From positions 124,001 through 188,000 of the forward strand of contig JAJCXR010000040.1 of the NCBI GenBank assembly GCA_029263315.1: DNA of 64,000 bases, read 5' to 3'. The DNA is from Acidobacteriota bacterium. Its GTDB lineage: Bacteria; Acidobacteriota; Thermoanaerobaculia; Multivoradales; J023. Shown in pieces: positions 1 through 8,219 of the stretch (within the stretch, counting starts at the first letter, position 1; every line of letters begins with the position of its first letter). Below the pieces are notes generated by a model, which saw only the letters and a program-made list of their open reading frames with translations, ran no database searches and was not told the DNA's origin. The position numbers and the translations under genes were made by a program.

Positions 1-1666
1 GTCGCAATCGCGAGGCAAGTCCCAGACGACGTTGCTCCTGCTCTTCCGAAATCGTCATATCTTGGCCCAGATCGAAGGCGAAATCGAGCAAGGGATCGTG
101 CCGTTGACGCAGGGTCTCGACGCTCTCCTCGAACATCGCCAGCCGGGCGTCCAGGTCACCGACTTGGCTAGACGCCAGCAAACCCTCGGCGAGACGCCGG
201 ATAGCCGGTGCGGAGCGATCCTCCCCCAACCGCTGCTCGACCGCTGCGACGCGCTGCGGCTCCGGCAAGGCCGCGAAACGCTGCAACAGATCTTCCATCA
301 ACCGCCCCTCCGTCGCTCCGTGGCGCTGCTTTTGATCCCGCCGCAGGCTGCGCAACAGGCTGTCGCGACGCCGGTCTTGGAAATCCTCATGACGCTCCAA
401 GTCCGACTTCTGTCGCTCCTTGGCCCAGCGGGTCAAGGTCAGAGCCATTTGTAAATCGAGGGGCCCACGGGTCGCCTGCTCGAGCAGGAAATCCCGCTGC
501 CAGGAGGTCTGCCGCCAACTCTCCACCGCCTCGCTGAGGCCCCGTTGGGCCGCCACCGCCTGACGATGCTCGGGACGCTCAGCGGCCCAGGCCAAGACCT
601 CCCCTTCGGCAGATCGCTTCTTCTCCAACAGTTGCCCACGCTCGATGCCCTTCACTTGCCCGCGGGAATTCTTTTCGCGATTGGCCAGCCCCTTGAGCCG
701 ACTGCTCAAGACATTCTCCACCGCCGCGTCGGCGGCCACCGAGGACTCCATGATGTCCATCCAACGGCGATAGAGCTGCGCCCTCTGGGGAAAGTAGAGC
801 TCGGCCCGTTCCGCCATCTCCGCCGCCACCAAGGAACGGTAAGTGCGGAACGGATATCCGGTCACCATCACGAAGTCGCCGTCCTCGACACCCCTAGGCG
901 CGATCTTCAGGAACTGCGAGGGGCGATAGGGCCGATTTTCAGCCGAGGGATCAGCGGGGCGATTTTCGGCGTCGGCGTAAACCCGCAGCATGGAGACATC
1001 GCCGGTGTGACGGGGCCACATCCAGTTGTCCACATCACCGCCGTACTCCCCCACCGAGCGGGGCGGCGCGTAGACCAAACGCACATCACGGAATTCTAAG
1101 GATTCGATCAGCAGATAGAGCAGCCCGTCATCATAGGTGGCCACCCGACAATGACGGAAAGGGGTCGCCTCGCAGGTCGCCACCAACTCCTTCTTACGTC
1201 GGTCGATGGCCTGAAAACGGGCCAGATCATCGGCGCCCTCGGGTACCGACGCTTCGATCTCCGCCGTCACCTCGGTGAAGCGGTGCGGCACGATGGCCAC
1301 CGCCGTGCTGCCCGGCAACTCGTCCGCCGGGTCTTGGGCCAAGTGGCCATCGCGGATGACATCGCGCTCCCCCACCGAATGCTCCTGCAACAACCCGAAA
1401 GCACAGTGATGATTGGTGATCACCAAACCCTGCTCGGAGATGAAACCGGCGGAGCAACCGTTGAGCTGTACGATGGCTTGCAACAGGCCGCCTTCGGCGT
1501 CGCTCCATAGATCCTGGGGCGGTACTTGCAGCCCCAGCTCCGCCAGCCACTGGCGGTCATGCTGCAGCAGCTGTTGTGGGGTCCACTTGCCGCCCACCGC
1601 CGAGCAGGGATCAGCCAGCATGATGATCGCAAGCAGCCCAGTGAGAATGTGAAGACATCGTTTCAT
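1..1666 (-). CDS. S46 family dipeptidyl peptidase, C-terminus cut by window edge
   Basis: Secreted dipeptidyl peptidase of MEROPS family S46 (DPP7/DPP11 type), which removes dipeptides from peptide N-termini in the periplasm or at the cell surface. The frame opens at the ATG at 1666-1664 behind an AAAGGTGA ribosome site and is still open at base 1 after 555 codons. The family is about 700 residues long, so roughly 150 C-terminal residues, including the GNSGSP-type serine nucleophile, lie outside. Visible are a signal peptide (about residues 1-24), the chymotrypsin-fold histidine motif TNHHC (84-88) and the segment GGDVDNWMWPRHTGD (209-223) with the catalytic aspartate. The long charged helical stretch after residue 290 fits the S46 helical domain. 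DPP7 and DPP11 cannot be told apart because the deciding S1-pocket residue is missing. The upstream gene on the same strand ends 92 bases away with a hairpin between them. Confidence 0.9.
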   Translation of the reverse strand, partial: MKRCLHILTGLLAIIMLADPCSAVGGKWTPQQLLQHDRQWLAELGLQVPPQDLWSDAEGGLLQAIVQLNGCSAGFISEQGLVITNHHCAFGLLQEHSVGERDVIRDGHLAQDPADELPGSTAVAIVPHRFTEVTAEIEASVPEGADDLARFQAIDRRKKELVATCEATPFRHCRVATYDDGLLYLLIESLEFRDVRLVYAPPRSVGEYGGDVDNWMWPRHTGDVSMLRVYADAENRPADPSAENRPYRPSQFLKIAPRGVEDGDFVMVTGYPFRTYRSLVAAEMAERAELYFPQRAQLYRRWMDIMESSVAADAAVENVLSSRLKGLANREKNSRGQVKGIERGQLLEKKRSAEGEVLAWAAERPEHRQAVAAQRGLSEAVESWRQTSWQRDFLLEQATRGPLDLQMALTLTRWAKERQKSDLERHEDFQDRRRDSLLRSLRRDQKQRHGATEGRLMEDLLQRFAALPEPQRVAAVEQRLGEDRSAPAIRRLAEGLLASSQVGDLDARLAMFEESVETLRQRHDPLLDFAFDLGQDMTISEEQEQRRLGLASRLR

Positions 1667-1684
1667 GGTCACCTTTCGAGGCTC

Positions 1685-1714
1685 GGCCCGGACGGCCTAG
1701 CGGCCGCCCGGGCC
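1685..1714 (-). terminator. GC-rich hairpin between VWFA gene and peptidase gene
   Basis: GGCCCGG at 1685-1691 pairs with CCGGGCC at 1708-1714. After one mismatch five more pairs (CGGCC/GGCCG) close a four-base loop. It lies just after the stop of the 1759-3549 gene and before the peptidase start. There is no U-tract, so it may be a weak terminator or an mRNA-stabilising hairpin rather than a classical intrinsic terminator. Confidence 0.45.
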
Positions 1715-1758
1715 TGTTGCAGGGTCCGGTTTGAGGACAGATACAGTTGTCGGCCGCC

Positions 1759-3549
1759 TCAGCGCGCCTGGGATCCACGCCCCTTCTTGCCACGGCCTGG
1801 GTCGCCCACCAGGACCCGCTTGTGGACAAAGGACTCAACGCCCGAGAGCTCGTCCCAGACGGCCACCGCCACCTTGGGTGTGCCGGAGCGCACCTGTAGA
1901 TTGGTCCGATAGGCTATCTCACGGCTGGTGTCGGCGACCACTGTGCCCTTGGGAAAATTCAGCGGCAAGGGGATCTGATGGATCTGGGAGATGCCCCCCT
2001 CTTCGTCGCGCACACCGAGAAAAATGCTCAGCTTGCCCTGCTCCTTGTCCCCCTGGGGGAGAACCGCCAACTGACGGATCGGGATACGGACGATGACCGG
2101 CAGAACGTATTTGTTGCGTCCCTGCTTCTCCGGCGGGCCAAAATCGAGGCCCACTTCCAGCGGATTGGCTTGTAAGTCCAGCAACAGCGACGACAGAGTA
2201 CGATCGGCCACCCGCTCCACTTCCGGCTTGTCGACATACCCCGAACGATGTCGGGCCTTCAATCCAGGTCGCTTCACCTTGACTTCGACCCGGTGGTACT
2301 TGCCGTCGCCGCCCCGCGGCGAGCGGTACCCCAATGAATAGAAGCTGTCGAAGTCGCGGCTCATGTTGGCGAAGGCATCGTCGAAGTTCAGCGTATTGCG
2401 AATCGCCCTGCCACCGGTGCGCTCGGCCATATCGATCATCGGCGTCTGTAGGCTGGCAGAGCGCATGGCGTCGATGCCGGGGGTGCCTCCCCCTTGGCTA
2501 CCCAAGGCCTCGTTTTCAGCCGAGAGCAGGCCGCCACCGCCGCTGGAGCCGCGGGCATCGATGGTGTAGAAGGTCACTTGATGGGCGTTGGCTTCGGCGA
2601 CGATGCTCTGAAAGAGCTGCGGCCGGTATTCCCGAAAGGCGAGCAAGGGGCCGTGGGCACTGGTGCTGTCACGCAGCGCACCGCGGACGAAGACCCTTTC
2701 CACGTACTCGTAGAGATCGGCGCCGGGCACCTCCTCCAGGCCATCACTGACGTATACCAGCGCCTTGCGACCCGGCAGGCCGGCCAGAGAACGGGTCACC
2801 GATCGCAAGGTGTTGATCGACTGCTCCTGCTCCTCGACCAATTCCCGGACATGGAAATCCACCATCTCGATGACTTCATCGGCCCCACCGCCATCGGCGC
2901 CGCGGAAGGACGCCGCCTCCTGGATGTTGCGCATCACCTCGCGGCGTCTCGCCTCCGCCATGTGGCGGTAACCGGACATGCGGCTCACCTGGTCGAAACC
3001 GGTCATGATCTCAGCGGCGTTGGTGCTGAAGGGCACGATGGTCTCCGCCCCGCGATTGCCGACCATGACACTGACTTGGTCACCTTGGGCCAAGCGCTCT
3101 TCGACGAAACCCCGAAGTTCCTTGAGCACCTTGTTGCGGGAGCTGGTTTTGAGGTTGAAGTTGTCGACGTAGACCAGCAGAGCGAGCCGTTGGTCCGCGG
3201 GAATCTCCTCCAGGTTGACCGGCGGCACTTCGACACCGGTCACCATGGCTCGATCTCGGTCGAAACCGCTGCCAATACGATCGGGTCGGGCGAAGGTGTA
3301 GAAATTGGAGATCTCCACCGCCCGGCCGTCTTCGAAGAGCTCGAAATCCTCCGCCGTCAGGTCGTGGATCGGGTTGCCTTGGCGATCGGTGACAAACACT
3401 TCGAGGTTGACGATGTTGACGTCGACGCGGTCGATGAAAACCGACGGCGAATCGGTGGACTCTTGAGCCCCGGCCCATGGGGCGAGCAGGCACAGCAGAG
3501 CCCCGCCGATGAGACAGGAGCGCAGCGCATGGTGGGTGATGATCTTCAT
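1759..3549 (-). CDS. VWFA-related acidobacterial domain protein, secreted
   Basis: Exported protein of 596 residues with the von Willebrand A-like domain recurrent in Acidobacteriota (TIGR03436 type). Its function is unknown; a structural or adhesive role is usually assumed. I chose the ATG at 3549-3547 because GAGGA lies seven bases upstream; an in-frame ATG four codons earlier (3561) has no such site. A signal peptide ends at about residue 28 (WAGA before QES). The mature part starts with a small beta domain (VFVTDRQGNPIHDLTAEDF), followed by the A-domain core with LLVYVDNFN and the later LVYVSDGLEEV strand. The C-terminal third is beta-rich with basic segments. It is preceded by a divergent Nudix gene and followed by the S46 peptidase on the same strand. 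Family assignment is firm, function is not known. Confidence 0.85.
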   Translation of the reverse strand: MKIITHHALRSCLIGGALLCLLAPWAGAQESTDSPSVFIDRVDVNIVNLEVFVTDRQGNPIHDLTAEDFELFEDGRAVEISNFYTFARPDRIGSGFDRDRAMVTGVEVPPVNLEEIPADQRLALLVYVDNFNLKTSSRNKVLKELRGFVEERLAQGDQVSVMVGNRGAETIVPFSTNAAEIMTGFDQVSRMSGYRHMAEARRREVMRNIQEAASFRGADGGGADEVIEMVDFHVRELVEEQEQSINTLRSVTRSLAGLPGRKALVYVSDGLEEVPGADLYEYVERVFVRGALRDSTSAHGPLLAFREYRPQLFQSIVAEANAHQVTFYTIDARGSSGGGGLLSAENEALGSQGGGTPGIDAMRSASLQTPMIDMAERTGGRAIRNTLNFDDAFANMSRDFDSFYSLGYRSPRGGDGKYHRVEVKVKRPGLKARHRSGYVDKPEVERVADRTLSSLLLDLQANPLEVGLDFGPPEKQGRNKYVLPVIVRIPIRQLAVLPQGDKEQGKLSIFLGVRDEEGGISQIHQIPLPLNFPKGTVVADTSREIAYRTNLQVRSGTPKVAVAVWDELSGVESFVHKRVLVGDPGRGKKGRGSQAR

Positions 3550-3742
3550 GGGAATCCTCATTTGGCAAAGGGAAGTGGGGCCTTCCGCCCCAGGCTCCTC
3601 CTAGGTTGGCAATCTCGATACTCCATTGTACGTCTGAGGCCGGTGCTTGGCTCACTAACAGTGACCGAATGCCCTGTGGGAGAGGTCAATGGAGCCTGAC
3701 GTCACTTGACGACTCGGATCACAGCCCCTGGTGTGGGATACC

Positions 3743-4348
3743 ATGCCGCCGATGCAACCTCTAGATTTTCTACCGGCCGAGCACCCAAGCCTGCGTCCGA
3801 GCTCCGACCTGGCCCTTGCCCAACGCGCCATCGCGGCCTATCGGCCCTCGGGCCGAGCCCAACTGGAGATGCGACGGCGCATGCTGCGCTTCATCGACGC
3901 CTTCCCCACCTCGGCCCATCTGCGCAGCTGCGAGCCCGGTCACCTGACCGCCTCGGCGTTGCTCATCGCCATCGATAGCGGACGCGTCTTGCTGACCCAG
4001 CATCGCAAGCTACAACGCTGGTTGCAGTTGGGGGGGCACTGCGACGGCGACGCCAACCTGGCGGCCGTGGCGCTGCGCGAAGCCAGTGAAGAAAGCGGCC
4101 TGACGGGCCTCACCATCGACCCACGCATCGTCGACCTCGACATTCACCCGATCCCGGCGCGCCGAGACGAGCCCGAGCATCTGCACTACGACTGTCGCTT
4201 TTTGGTCTACGCTACGAGCGCACAAAAGCCGTCCCGCAACGATGAATCCGACGACCTGCGCTGGTTGGATGTGGTGCAGGCCGAGTCCTTGACCGACGAC
4301 CCGTCGGTACGACGATTGTTGGCCTTGGTGCGCCCCCTCGGGGCGTAG
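3743..4348 (+). CDS. Nudix hydrolase
   Basis: Nudix-fold hydrolase of about 201 residues, expected to cleave a nucleoside diphosphate linked to another moiety. The box reads GGHCDGDANLAAVALREASE followed by ESGL. It matches GX5EX7REUXEEXGU except that the first glutamate is alanine, a substitution also seen in a GGHxDGD-type subfamily; the metal-binding REASEE glutamates are present. A helical N-terminal extension of about 65 residues precedes the domain. Start choice is uncertain: GTG at 3731, ATG at 3743 and ATG at 3752 are all in frame and none has a clear ribosome site. The substrate cannot be inferred. The gene converges on the DUF4442 gene, 14 bases apart. Confidence 0.85.
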   Translation: MPPMQPLDFLPAEHPSLRPSSDLALAQRAIAAYRPSGRAQLEMRRRMLRFIDAFPTSAHLRSCEPGHLTASALLIAIDSGRVLLTQHRKLQRWLQLGGHCDGDANLAAVALREASEESGLTGLTIDPRIVDLDIHPIPARRDEPEHLHYDCRFLVYATSAQKPSRNDESDDLRWLDVVQAESLTDDPSVRRLLALVRPLGA

Positions 4349-4362
4349 AGAGCCGCGATGGC

Positions 4363-4914
4363 CTAGCTGCGCCGGGCCCGCTTCTTGAACGACCAGGTGA
4401 AGTGGAAGCGCGACACCTCGGTGCCGTCGGGCAGGCGTCCCACCGTCTCCACCTTGGCGGTGGCCGGCTCGCCATTGGCCAAGGTGCGCTGCACGGCGGC
4501 GAAGATCGCGTCCCCGGACTCGCAGGTGAAGGTGGTCAAGGCGGCGGCCTTTTTGCCGAAGGTAGCTTCCAGGTCGATGATCAGCATGGCCACGGGTTGC
4601 GGCGCCAAATCCGTCGCCAATTGCGCCAGGGCGCCGGTCGACAGCTCGGCAGCCATGCTCTGGGCCGCAAAGTAGGTGGAGCGGAAGGGATTGGTCGTCC
4701 GCCAGTTGTAAGGCACCGTGGTCTGGCACCGCTGGGCGTCGAGGGAGGTCACCCGCAAACCGGCGAACAGGCCGAGGGGCAGCTTGGCCAGCATGAAACC
4801 GCGCATCAACCAGGGGTTGGTTATGCGACGACATGCCTTGTCGAGGCGAGCCGGATCGGTGATCTTCAAGTCGGGGGCGCTGGCCGCGGCGGCGCTCGTC
4901 TCTGCGGGTGTCAT
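4363..4914 (-). CDS. DUF4442 hot-dog fold protein (thioesterase-like)
   Basis: Protein of 183 residues with the DUF4442 hot-dog fold, related to PaaI-type acyl-CoA thioesterases. The family signature is visible as PYNWRTTNPFRSTYFAAQS (about residues 78-96) followed by MAAELSTG. Such proteins are thought to act on acyl-CoA or related thioesters, but no reaction has been settled for the family. The ATG at 4914 has TAGGAG six bases upstream. The gene stands alone: downstream it converges with the Nudix gene, and upstream the solA-like gene ends at 5041. Its promoter region carries a perfect 17-base palindrome overlapping the -10 box, so it is probably repressed by a dimeric regulator, possibly a TetR-type acyl-CoA sensor. 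Confidence 0.8.
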   Translation of the reverse strand: MTPAETSAAAASAPDLKITDPARLDKACRRITNPWLMRGFMLAKLPLGLFAGLRVTSLDAQRCQTTVPYNWRTTNPFRSTYFAAQSMAAELSTGALAQLATDLAPQPVAMLIIDLEATFGKKAAALTTFTCESGDAIFAAVQRTLANGEPATAKVETVGRLPDGTEVSRFHFTWSFKKRARRS

Positions 4915-4989
4915 GGGCTACTCCTAACGCTCTCGAGATGTCCGGGGAGGTGTCCCTTGGAAGGCTCTTGGAGTCCTTGCAAGGGGCCG

Positions 4990-5018
4990 ATTAGAACACG
5001 ATTCTAACTCTCGGTAAA
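4990..5018 (-). promoter_or_regulatory. Promoter with palindromic operator upstream of DUF4442 gene
   Basis: On the minus strand TTTACC (5018-5013) is separated by exactly 17 bases from TCTAAT (4995-4990), a good sigma-70-type pair. The perfect inverted repeat TTAGAA-N5-TTCTAA (4991-5007) fills most of the spacer and overlaps the -10 hexamer, the layout of a repressor operator. The form is reminiscent of TetR-family operators of lipid catabolism, but no regulator gene is nearby. Confidence 0.6.
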
Positions 5019-5040
5019 GCCGCTGGCCTTCATCGGAAGC

Positions 5041-6261
5041 TCATGCGCCGCGACGCGGCATCTGGCGCTCGCTGCGCCCTTTCAGGGCAAACAGGCTGAG
5101 ATCCACCGGCGGCGGATTTGCCTGCACCAGATCCGCCACCAATCGACCGACCACCGGGCCGAACTTGAAGCCGTGTCCTGAGAATCCGCAGGCCAATACG
5201 ATCTGCGGCCATTGCGGATGGCGATCGATGAGAAAGTGGTGATCGGGGGTGTTGGTATAAAGGCATGGCACCACCTTCGACGGCTCCCCTTGCAGCTCGC
5301 TGAAACGCCGCTCGACAAAGGCCCGTTGCTGAGCTCCGATGGCGCGGGCCGCCGCTAGGGCGTCCGCGTCCTCACCCAGCGCCGTCTCGCCGGAGGCATC
5401 GATCAGCGCCTCCGGCGCCACCTGGGGGCCGCTGTGGTGCCATCCCACCTTGACCCCCGGCACATCGATTTGCGGCAAGGCATAAAAAGGCTGCGGCGTA
5501 TGGAAGTCGATCACCGTCGGCAGGCCCCCCAGGCCATGGTCCAGGGTACCGCCGGAGCGCCGTGGGAAATACGCCACGTGCTCCCGGGTGACGGTGAGCG
5601 GTAGATCGAGACCCAAACCGGCGGCCATGGTGGCCGTCCAAGCACCGCCAGCGAGCACTAGGTGGTCCCCTTGAAAAGAGTTGCCGTCGGTCGTCCGCAA
5701 AACCACCGAGGACGCCCGTGGCTCGATGTGGGTCACCTGGGTGCCCGGCCGCAAGACGGCCCCCCGCTGCTCGGCCAGACGCCACAGGGTGGCGACGGCG
5801 CGGTCCGCTCGCACGATGCCGCCGTCTTTCTGGAACAGGGCACGGCTTCCTTCGGGCAGGCGCAACTGAGGGAAATGACGGGCGCTCTCGGCGGCGTCCC
5901 AGGATTCATAGGGGACGGAGAAGCGCGAGAAGCTGGACTCCAAGTCGGCGAGCTCGGGGCTGTCCGCCGGGCCACACTCCCAGCCGCCGGTGATGAACGT
6001 CAAGACCGTGCCGCTTTCCTCCTCCAGCTGTCGCCAGGCGGCGAAGGCCAGCGACGCCATCTCGACGTACTCGGCCTCGGGATAGGTGTAGCGGATGATC
6101 CGACCATCACCGTGGGAGCTACCCCAGGCATGGCCCGGCGCAAACCGCTCCACCAAGGCCACCCGCTGGCCACGGCCGGCCAGGGCATAGGCGGCGCTGG
6201 CCCCCATGATGCCACCGCCGAGGACCAGGGTATCGAAGGACGACGGGGTCGTTGAGCTCAT
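5041..6261 (-). CDS. Monomeric sarcosine oxidase / N-methyltryptophan oxidase family flavoprotein
   Basis: FAD-dependent amine oxidase of 406 residues in the MSOX/SolA family, oxidising a secondary or tertiary amino acid with release of H2O2. The Rossmann motif LGGGIMGASAAYALAGRG lies at residues 14-31. The covalent-flavin site is intact as PCLYTNTPDHHFLID (about residues 328-342), whose cysteine attaches to the 8-alpha carbon of FAD. The C-terminal ACGFSGHGFKFGPVVG flavin-binding segment is present. Length fits the family (about 370-400). The substrate (sarcosine, N-methyltryptophan or pipecolate) cannot be read from the sequence. No ribosome site precedes the ATG; instead a promoter sits so close that the mRNA may start at the AUG. 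Confidence 0.88.
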   Translation of the reverse strand: MSSTTPSSFDTLVLGGGIMGASAAYALAGRGQRVALVERFAPGHAWGSSHGDGRIIRYTYPEAEYVEMASLAFAAWRQLEEESGTVLTFITGGWECGPADSPELADLESSFSRFSVPYESWDAAESARHFPQLRLPEGSRALFQKDGGIVRADRAVATLWRLAEQRGAVLRPGTQVTHIEPRASSVVLRTTDGNSFQGDHLVLAGGAWTATMAAGLGLDLPLTVTREHVAYFPRRSGGTLDHGLGGLPTVIDFHTPQPFYALPQIDVPGVKVGWHHSGPQVAPEALIDASGETALGEDADALAAARAIGAQQRAFVERRFSELQGEPSKVVPCLYTNTPDHHFLIDRHPQWPQIVLACGFSGHGFKFGPVVGRLVADLVQANPPPVDLSLFALKGRSERQMPRRGA

Positions 6262-6267
6262 CGGCCA

Positions 6268-6296
6268 AGAATATGCCTACGGCCGCCGAGCTTCAA
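6268..6296 (-). promoter_or_regulatory. Probable leaderless promoter of the sarcosine-oxidase-like gene
   Basis: TTGAAG (6296-6291), a 17-base spacer and TATTCT (6273-6268) on the minus strand. The last base of the -10 is six bases before the ATG at 6261, so transcription should start at or next to the start codon, and no Shine-Dalgarno sequence is present. Confidence 0.55.
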
Positions 6297-6309
6297 TCTT
6301 CCTCTGCCT

Positions 6310-7662
6310 TCAATCGGGGAAAGAGTCCTCCAGAGCGATGCGGTAGATGGCCTCCTCGACCCGCGGCACATCCTTGTCGAAGGCAGCGGAGGCTCCGGTG
6401 ATGGCCCACACGACGTGCACTAGGATTTGCTGCTGCTTCGGATCCCAGGCGACATCATCGATCAGCGCCTCCCCCAGGTCGTAGGGGGACTTGGCGTGGT
6501 TGAAGAAGGTCAAACGCTCGAGCCGCTGCTGGCGTGGCAACAGGAGCCACAGATCCCCCCGGTAGGGCAGCTTCCGTTGACGCTCCAAGCCGCGGTTCGA
6601 GACAAACACCAGAGCGTCGCCGCGGGGGGCGGCGGTCAGCTGGTCGTCCCATTGATCCGGGGTGACGAGCAGGCGCTCCGCCGTCCCGGATTGCAGATCG
6701 AGGCGCAGCACGTCCCGTCCCGAGGTGGGCTGCCCGTCGTCCGGCGAAGCGGCCATCAACAGCCCTCGATCATCCGGGGTAAAACCCGAGGCGACACTGA
6801 ATCCCGGTTTCCAACCGCCGTCGTGGGTGGTGATCTTGCCCAGCTTGGGCAGCCCGCGGCGGATGCTGATCTCAGCCACCCGCACCCCCCAATGCCCCCA
6901 CGGCTCATCGACGTTGGAGAGACGCTCGTTCCACAGCAGGCGGTCACCCTCGTAGGAGAACGCCGGCCCGACGACGGCCCCCCCCTGCTCGCTGGACCGG
7001 GTGATGCGCCAGGCTTGACGACCCTTGGCCAGCACCACCCAGAGCTCGCTGTGCACACCCCGCAGCGGAGTCGCCAAACGCAGGGGATCGAGCTTCAGAC
7101 GGCGGGGCGACTCCTGCACTTGCACCACCAAGTAGTCGCCGGAGGGATGCCATACGGGGTCCAGCACGTTGGCACGTCGCAGGTCATAAATGTCACAGGT
7201 CAAGCAGGTTTCGCTGGCGCCGTTGGTGCGCAGCAGATAGACGTCATAACGCCCATCGTCCTCTTTTTTGTCGTAGGCCAGAAAATCCCCCTGGCGGGAG
7301 AAGGCGAGGCGTCCGGCGTCCTGACGAAAGATGCTCACCTCACGCACCGCCCGGTGTCCCGGGGGCCCGGCCATGTGGGCTTTCAAGACGTCCGTCGTGA
7401 TCGACGCCCCGTCGGGATCTGGCGGAACGTCCGGCTCAGTGTTCAGGCGCCCCTCCCCCGGTGGCACGATCCTCTCCTCCGTAGGGCCATCCGCCTGCGT
7501 CGTCGGAACACCCTCCTGTGCCCCCACCGACGGCACCAACCAAGGCAGGCTCGACAAGCATAGGCATAGGAGGGGCGCCCCTATCGATCGGGGGATCGAC
7601 CTCAGGGTTGAGGGGGTCTGTGGATGGTAGGCCGGTAGATGGAAAGTCTGTAGGTGATGCAT
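6310..7662 (-). CDS. Secreted PD40/WD40-like beta-propeller protein
   Basis: Exported protein of about 450 residues made of TolB-like PD40 beta-propeller repeats. The start is the ATG at 7662 because GAGGA lies six bases upstream; the frame stays open 57 bases further without a ribosome site. A long basic N-region and hydrophobic core (GAPLLCLCLSSLPWLVPSVGA) form a signal peptide ending at about residue 49. Repeats with the pattern 'xPxWHPSGDYLxxQ' and 'xFSxEGDRLLWNERL' are visible, as is a CxxC (ETCLTCD). Propellers of this kind bind ligands or partners. No catalytic domain is attached and no function can be assigned. The gene lies divergent to the small membrane protein at 7883. Confidence 0.75.
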   Translation of the reverse strand: MHHLQTFHLPAYHPQTPSTLRSIPRSIGAPLLCLCLSSLPWLVPSVGAQEGVPTTQADGPTEERIVPPGEGRLNTEPDVPPDPDGASITTDVLKAHMAGPPGHRAVREVSIFRQDAGRLAFSRQGDFLAYDKKEDDGRYDVYLLRTNGASETCLTCDIYDLRRANVLDPVWHPSGDYLVVQVQESPRRLKLDPLRLATPLRGVHSELWVVLAKGRQAWRITRSSEQGGAVVGPAFSYEGDRLLWNERLSNVDEPWGHWGVRVAEISIRRGLPKLGKITTHDGGWKPGFSVASGFTPDDRGLLMAASPDDGQPTSGRDVLRLDLQSGTAERLLVTPDQWDDQLTAAPRGDALVFVSNRGLERQRKLPYRGDLWLLLPRQQRLERLTFFNHAKSPYDLGEALIDDVAWDPKQQQILVHVVWAITGASAAFDKDVPRVEEAIYRIALEDSFPD

Positions 7663-7882
7663 AGGGTCCTCGATTGCAAAGATCCTGCAAGGCAAGGTCG
7701 ATCTCCGACGTACCGACACTTGACGTGCGGCACCCGTGACGATAGCACTCTGCTAAGATCCCAGCCCGACCCAGCGTCATGAAAACCACTTTCGGGGACG
7801 AATCGCCCACCTCGGCGGATCATCCGCATCGGCGGCCCTGCCGCCGCGATGCATCACCCCGAACAACCAGGAGCGAGCAAGG

Positions 7883-8203
7883 GTGCAAGATTGGTTCGAG
7901 GTGATGACCGAAGACCTGCCGTCCTTGGATTGGTCGGTACCTCTGATCACCGCTGTCATCCTTGCGATCATCCTGATCATCAGCTTTCGCTCCCGGGCCC
8001 GGGTTTTCTGCCAGTACCTGGAGCTGATGACCGGCATCGCGCTGACCCCCCAGGAGGTCAAGAAGATCTTTCGCATACGTGGCCAGGCAGGGGTGCGCGA
8101 GCTTTTCCTCGATCTGCTGATCCGGGAAGACTTGAAGGCCGGCCCCATCTCGCCGGAAGAGGCCAGCGGCGACAAACCAGCATCGTCGTTGCTCGACAAA
8201 TGA
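7883..8203 (+). CDS. Small single-pass membrane protein, function unknown
   Basis: Protein of 106 residues starting at GTG 7883, with AGGAG about nine bases upstream. One transmembrane helix is clear at about residues 19-36 (VPLITAVILAIILIISFR). The rest is a soluble helical tail with a conserved-looking LTPQEVKKIFRIRGQAGVRE segment. The stop is 16 bases before the next gene, so the two are probably cotranscribed and may form a small membrane complex. I do not recognise the family. Confidence 0.65.
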   Translation: MQDWFEVMTEDLPSLDWSVPLITAVILAIILIISFRSRARVFCQYLELMTGIALTPQEVKKIFRIRGQAGVRELFLDLLIREDLKAGPISPEEASGDKPASSLLDK

Positions 8204-8219
8204 TCGCCTGGAGCCCTCC

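Noticed and set aside
2494-3699. 401-codon open frame on the plus strand
   Set aside because: Lies antisense to the VWFA-domain gene, whose signal peptide, ribosome site and domain are clear.
3701-3708. TGACGTCA palindrome between the VWFA and Nudix genes
   Set aside because: An 8-base palindrome alone is expected by chance at this composition, and it is not placed against a convincing promoter.
6427-7563. 378-codon open frame on the plus strand
   Set aside because: Antisense to the PD40 propeller gene; no recognisable fold and biased composition.
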